Shown here: positions 5,289-7,737 of the stretch, in pieces | Position numbering within the stretch: position 1 is the first letter of the stretch | Layout: each line of letters begins with the position of its first letter | NCBI GenBank assembly: GCA_007133055.1 | Contig: SLNM01000204.1 | Coordinates: forward strand, 1-7,737 | Source of the DNA: Lentisphaeria bacterium | Lineage (GTDB): Bacteria; Verrucomicrobiota; Lentisphaeria; Oligosphaerales; PUNB01 | Reading direction: 5' to 3' | DNA: 7,737 nt | Notes under the pieces: generated by a model | Told to the model about the DNA's origin: nothing | Database searches by the model: none | Seen by the model: the letters and a program-made list of their open reading frames with translations, nothing else | Translations under genes and position numbers: made by a program

Positions 5289-7737
5289 ATGCAGAAACAA
5301 AAGACAAAGCGACTGAGAATTGTCTCCAACACGCATTGGGATCGGGAGTTTCGCCGTTCTTTCGAGAAGACCCGGCACGCACTTCTGCGGATGATGGATA
5401 CCACTTTGGACATACTGGAGGGGGATCCTGACTACCCCTCTTTCACCATGGACGGCCATGCGATCATGATCGACGACTACCTGGCTCTCCGGCCGGAGCG
5501 TCGTCCGCAAGTAGAGCGGATGATTCGGCAGGGCCGGCTGGTGGTGGGGCCTTACTATACCCTGGTCGAGGAGTTCTCAGTCTCGGCCGAGGCGCTGGTG
5601 CGGAATTTGTTGTTCGGGCGCAAGACAGTGGAAAAGTACGGTGGTTCCCGCGGCAGCGTGGCCTACACCCCTTCCTCCTGGGGCCAGACCGGGCAGTTGC
5701 CGCAAATTCTACGCGATTTCGGGTTGACGCGGATGATGTTCTACCGCGGTATTTCCCATCATGAATCAGATGCCGAGTTTGTCTGGCAGGCGCCGGACGG
5801 CAGCCAGGTGCTGGCCTCGCGCTTTGCCTTGTATGCCCGATATAATTACTACTATCAAGTGTTCAGGGCAGTGACCCAGGGGCAGGATTTTGACAAGACT
5901 TACGACTGGCGCAACGCCGACGATACGCCTTTGCGGATGGCTGACGGGCAGGCTGGCCAGGATCCATCGTTCGATCTTAAAAAACCGGAAATCAAGTATG
6001 ACCGGGAACGGCTCCGGCAGGCTTTCGAGGAGATGCTCGAGCGTGAGGCAGGCCATTTCACCACCGATATTTTCCTGGCCATGATGGGGCATGATATCTC
6101 GGTCGCACACCCTTTGGAAACTCAAATTGTCAAGGACGCCCGGGAAATATTCGCCGGTGTCTATGACATCAAACATACAAGCCTCGAGGAGTACTGGCAT
6201 GAATTAACCGCAGCGTTGGATTTCGAGCGTCTGCAAACACTGGTCGGCGAGAGACGCTCCTATCTCAAGGAGGGGATGTGGACCTTTCTTTTTCCCGGCA
6301 CGATCAGCGCCCGCACCTATCTCAAGCAGCAGGACTTTGCGGCCTCCCGCAAGCTGACCTGCCAGGCCGAGCCTCTGGCCTGCCTGGCCGCCTTGCTGGC
6401 CGGGGTGGATTATCCGGCCGCTTATTTGGAGCGTGGCTGGCGCTATCTTCTGTCCAACCATACGCACGATGCCAACGGTGGTTGCGCGCCGGACCCGGTC
6501 TGCCAGGATATGGAATATCGCTACCGCAAGGTGTCGGACATTGCCGACCTGGTGGTCGAGGACGCGCTTTCCGGGGTGGCCGCCAATCTGTCCCGCCAGG
6601 GACTGGCCTCCGGCGACAGTCTGCTGGTGGTTTACAATCCTCTGCCGTTCGAGCGGGACGTGGTGTCTCTGGTGGACCTTGAGGTGCCGGCCGGGGAGTC
6701 GCCGGTGGCGGCGGTGTCGCTGCATCACGAATGCGATTCCGAGGTCGAGCGGCAGCCGCGGCAGGCCGGGAGTTCGAGCGTATTTGTCGATTCCATCTGG
6801 GATGTGCCGACCATTCTGCCGAGTCACCGGGTGGTTATGCTGGCCCGTTTCAGCCGCCTGCCGGCGCTGGGCTGGAGAGCCTACCGAATAGCGCCGGAGC
6901 GTGCTGAGCTGAGAACCAATCAGACTTTGGTCACGGGGGTCAATTCAATGGCCAACCAGTGGATAGCAGTGCGGGTCAACGGCAATGGCACGGTGGATTT
7001 GACCAATCGCCAGACGGGTACGACCTATTGCGCGCTGAATTATTTAAGTGACGAAGGAGAGGCCGGCAACGCCTGGGAGCACGTGTCGCCCTCATTCGAC
7101 CAGAAATTCAGTTCGCTTGGTGCATCGGCCAGTATCGCGGTGGTGGAAAGCGGCCCCTTGCGCAGTGTGATTCGGGCCGACTACCGGTTTGCGGTTCCGT
7201 CCGAATACGCCGAGGGTGGACGGCGTCGTTCCGAGCGGCTGGTCGAGCTGCCAGTCTCGATCCTGTACACCGTTGAAGCGACCAGTCCCTATCTTGCCAT
7301 CCGCCTGACGGTTGACAACCGGGCCGGGGACCACTGGCTGCGAGCCAATTTTCCGACCGGTATTGAAACTGATCGGACCTGGGCGGACAGTCATTTCGAC
7401 ATTGTTTCGCGTCCGATTGCCATCCCTGACTCGCGCGGCTGGGTGGAGGAGGCCAGGGGCACCCACCCGCTGCGGTCGTTTGTCGAAATGAACAATGGCC
7501 GGGAGGGGATCGCGCTTTTCACCCGCGGTCTATTCGAGTACGAGGCGTTGCGGGACCGCGATCAAACCCTGGCTCTGACTTTGATTCGAGCCTGTCGAAT
7601 CAAGCTTAAAGTGAGCGAGGAGAAGACCACCGAGCTGGACGATGCCGGTGTCCAGTGCCCGGGCCGGCAGACCTTCGAGTATGCGCTCTATCCGCATTCC
7701 GGCGATTGCCATGAGGGTGAGACCATGAAAACCGCCA
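5289..7737 (+). CDS. GH38 alpha-mannosidase-like protein, nucleophile Asp replaced by Ser; 3' end outside window
   Basis: The 816 codons present have the family 38 layout. Residues 8-300 form the catalytic barrel, 320-400 the helical middle domain and about 425 onward the beta-sandwich domains. The zinc motif THWDRE (His16, Asp18) is present, as are DGHAIMIDDYLALRPE (55-70) and GPYYTLVEEFSVSAEALVRNL (87-107). GHD (267-269) probably carries the general acid, and SNHTHDANGG (389-398) has His393, the fourth zinc ligand, with Asp394. The nucleophile motif, normally P-D-x-F/W-G before QLPQIL, reads PSSWGQTGQLPQIL (128-141), so Ser129 replaces the Asp that is both nucleophile and zinc ligand. The protein may be inactive as a classical retaining mannosidase or work differently. 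C-terminal family blocks NPLPFERD and LPALGWRAYRI remain. An in-frame TAG at 5271 fixes the ATG at 5289; AGAGGA (5272-5277) is the ribosome binding site. There is no signal peptide, so it is probably cytoplasmic. Family members commonly have about 850-1050 residues, so some C-terminus is missing. Confidence 0.93.
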   Translation, partial: MQKQKTKRLRIVSNTHWDREFRRSFEKTRHALLRMMDTTLDILEGDPDYPSFTMDGHAIMIDDYLALRPERRPQVERMIRQGRLVVGPYYTLVEEFSVSAEALVRNLLFGRKTVEKYGGSRGSVAYTPSSWGQTGQLPQILRDFGLTRMMFYRGISHHESDAEFVWQAPDGSQVLASRFALYARYNYYYQVFRAVTQGQDFDKTYDWRNADDTPLRMADGQAGQDPSFDLKKPEIKYDRERLRQAFEEMLEREAGHFTTDIFLAMMGHDISVAHPLETQIVKDAREIFAGVYDIKHTSLEEYWHELTAALDFERLQTLVGERRSYLKEGMWTFLFPGTISARTYLKQQDFAASRKLTCQAEPLACLAALLAGVDYPAAYLERGWRYLLSNHTHDANGGCAPDPVCQDMEYRYRKVSDIADLVVEDALSGVAANLSRQGLASGDSLLVVYNPLPFERDVVSLVDLEVPAGESPVAAVSLHHECDSEVERQPRQAGSSSVFVDSIWDVPTILPSHRVVMLARFSRLPALGWRAYRIAPERAELRTNQTLVTGVNSMANQWIAVRVNGNGTVDLTNRQTGTTYCALNYLSDEGEAGNAWEHVSPSFDQKFSSLGASASIAVVESGPLRSVIRADYRFAVPSEYAEGGRRRSERLVELPVSILYTVEATSPYLAIRLTVDNRAGDHWLRANFPTGIETDRTWADSHFDIVSRPIAIPDSRGWVEEARGTHPLRSFVEMNNGREGIALFTRGLFEYEALRDRDQTLALTLIRACRIKLKVSEEKTTELDDAGVQCPGRQTFEYALYPHSGDCHEGETMKTA

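Noticed and set aside
5667..5714. frameshift or sequencing error causing loss of the GH38 nucleophile
   Set aside because: Both flanks (AYTP and WGQTGQLPQIL) stay in register with the family, and Asp to Ser requires at least two substitutions, so an indel or a single miscall does not explain it.
6204..6827. 207-codon minus-strand frame opposite the GH38 gene
   Set aside because: It has the same shadow character and lies inside an uninterrupted + strand frame that matches GH38 blocks throughout.

Overview
The window carries five genes, all on the + strand, in two blocks. Block one (154-4054) holds rnfB, rnfC and rnfD, three subunits of the ion-translocating Rnf complex (ferredoxin:NAD+ oxidoreductase). 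Block two (4244-7737) holds a HAD-superfamily phosphatase with an unplaced N-terminal extension, then a glycoside hydrolase family 38 (alpha-mannosidase-type) gene that runs off the right edge.

The organism looks like an anaerobic or fermentative, moderately high-GC bacterium. The B-C-D order with a long, cysteine-rich RnfB resembles the arrangement in Bacteroidetes- and Clostridia-type anaerobes. The hairpin-rich interspersed repeat between rnfB and rnfC and the polysaccharide-degrading GH38 context remind me of the PVC group (Kiritimatiellota, Lentisphaerota, Verrucomicrobiota). That placement is from memory and tentative.

Layout: 1-153, tail of an unidentified upstream region and the rnfB leader; 154-963 rnfB; 964-1507, a 544-base spacer with two short 12-bp tandem-repeat arrays flanking a hairpin-rich repeat element and a possible terminator; 1508-2839 rnfC; 2840-3010, a spacer with a third array of the same 12-bp unit; 3011-4054 rnfD; 4055-4243, an AT-rich boundary with a hairpin and a 9-bp direct repeat; 4244-5215 HAD phosphatase; 5289-7737 GH38, incomplete.

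RnfC would exchange electrons with NAD(H), RnfB with ferredoxin, and RnfD is the membrane subunit with a covalent flavin. The usual partners rnfG, rnfE and rnfA do not follow rnfD, so they must lie elsewhere if the complex is complete. The HAD enzyme and GH38 protein are probably co-transcribed and may act on the same glycan-derived sugar.

Three things stand out. The GH38 protein keeps its family framework and other metal/acid residues but has Ser where the catalytic Asp nucleophile/zinc ligand belongs. A 12-bp repeat family (consensus CAAGGTTNNGGA) recurs in both Rnf spacers. The Rnf cluster is spread out and cut short.
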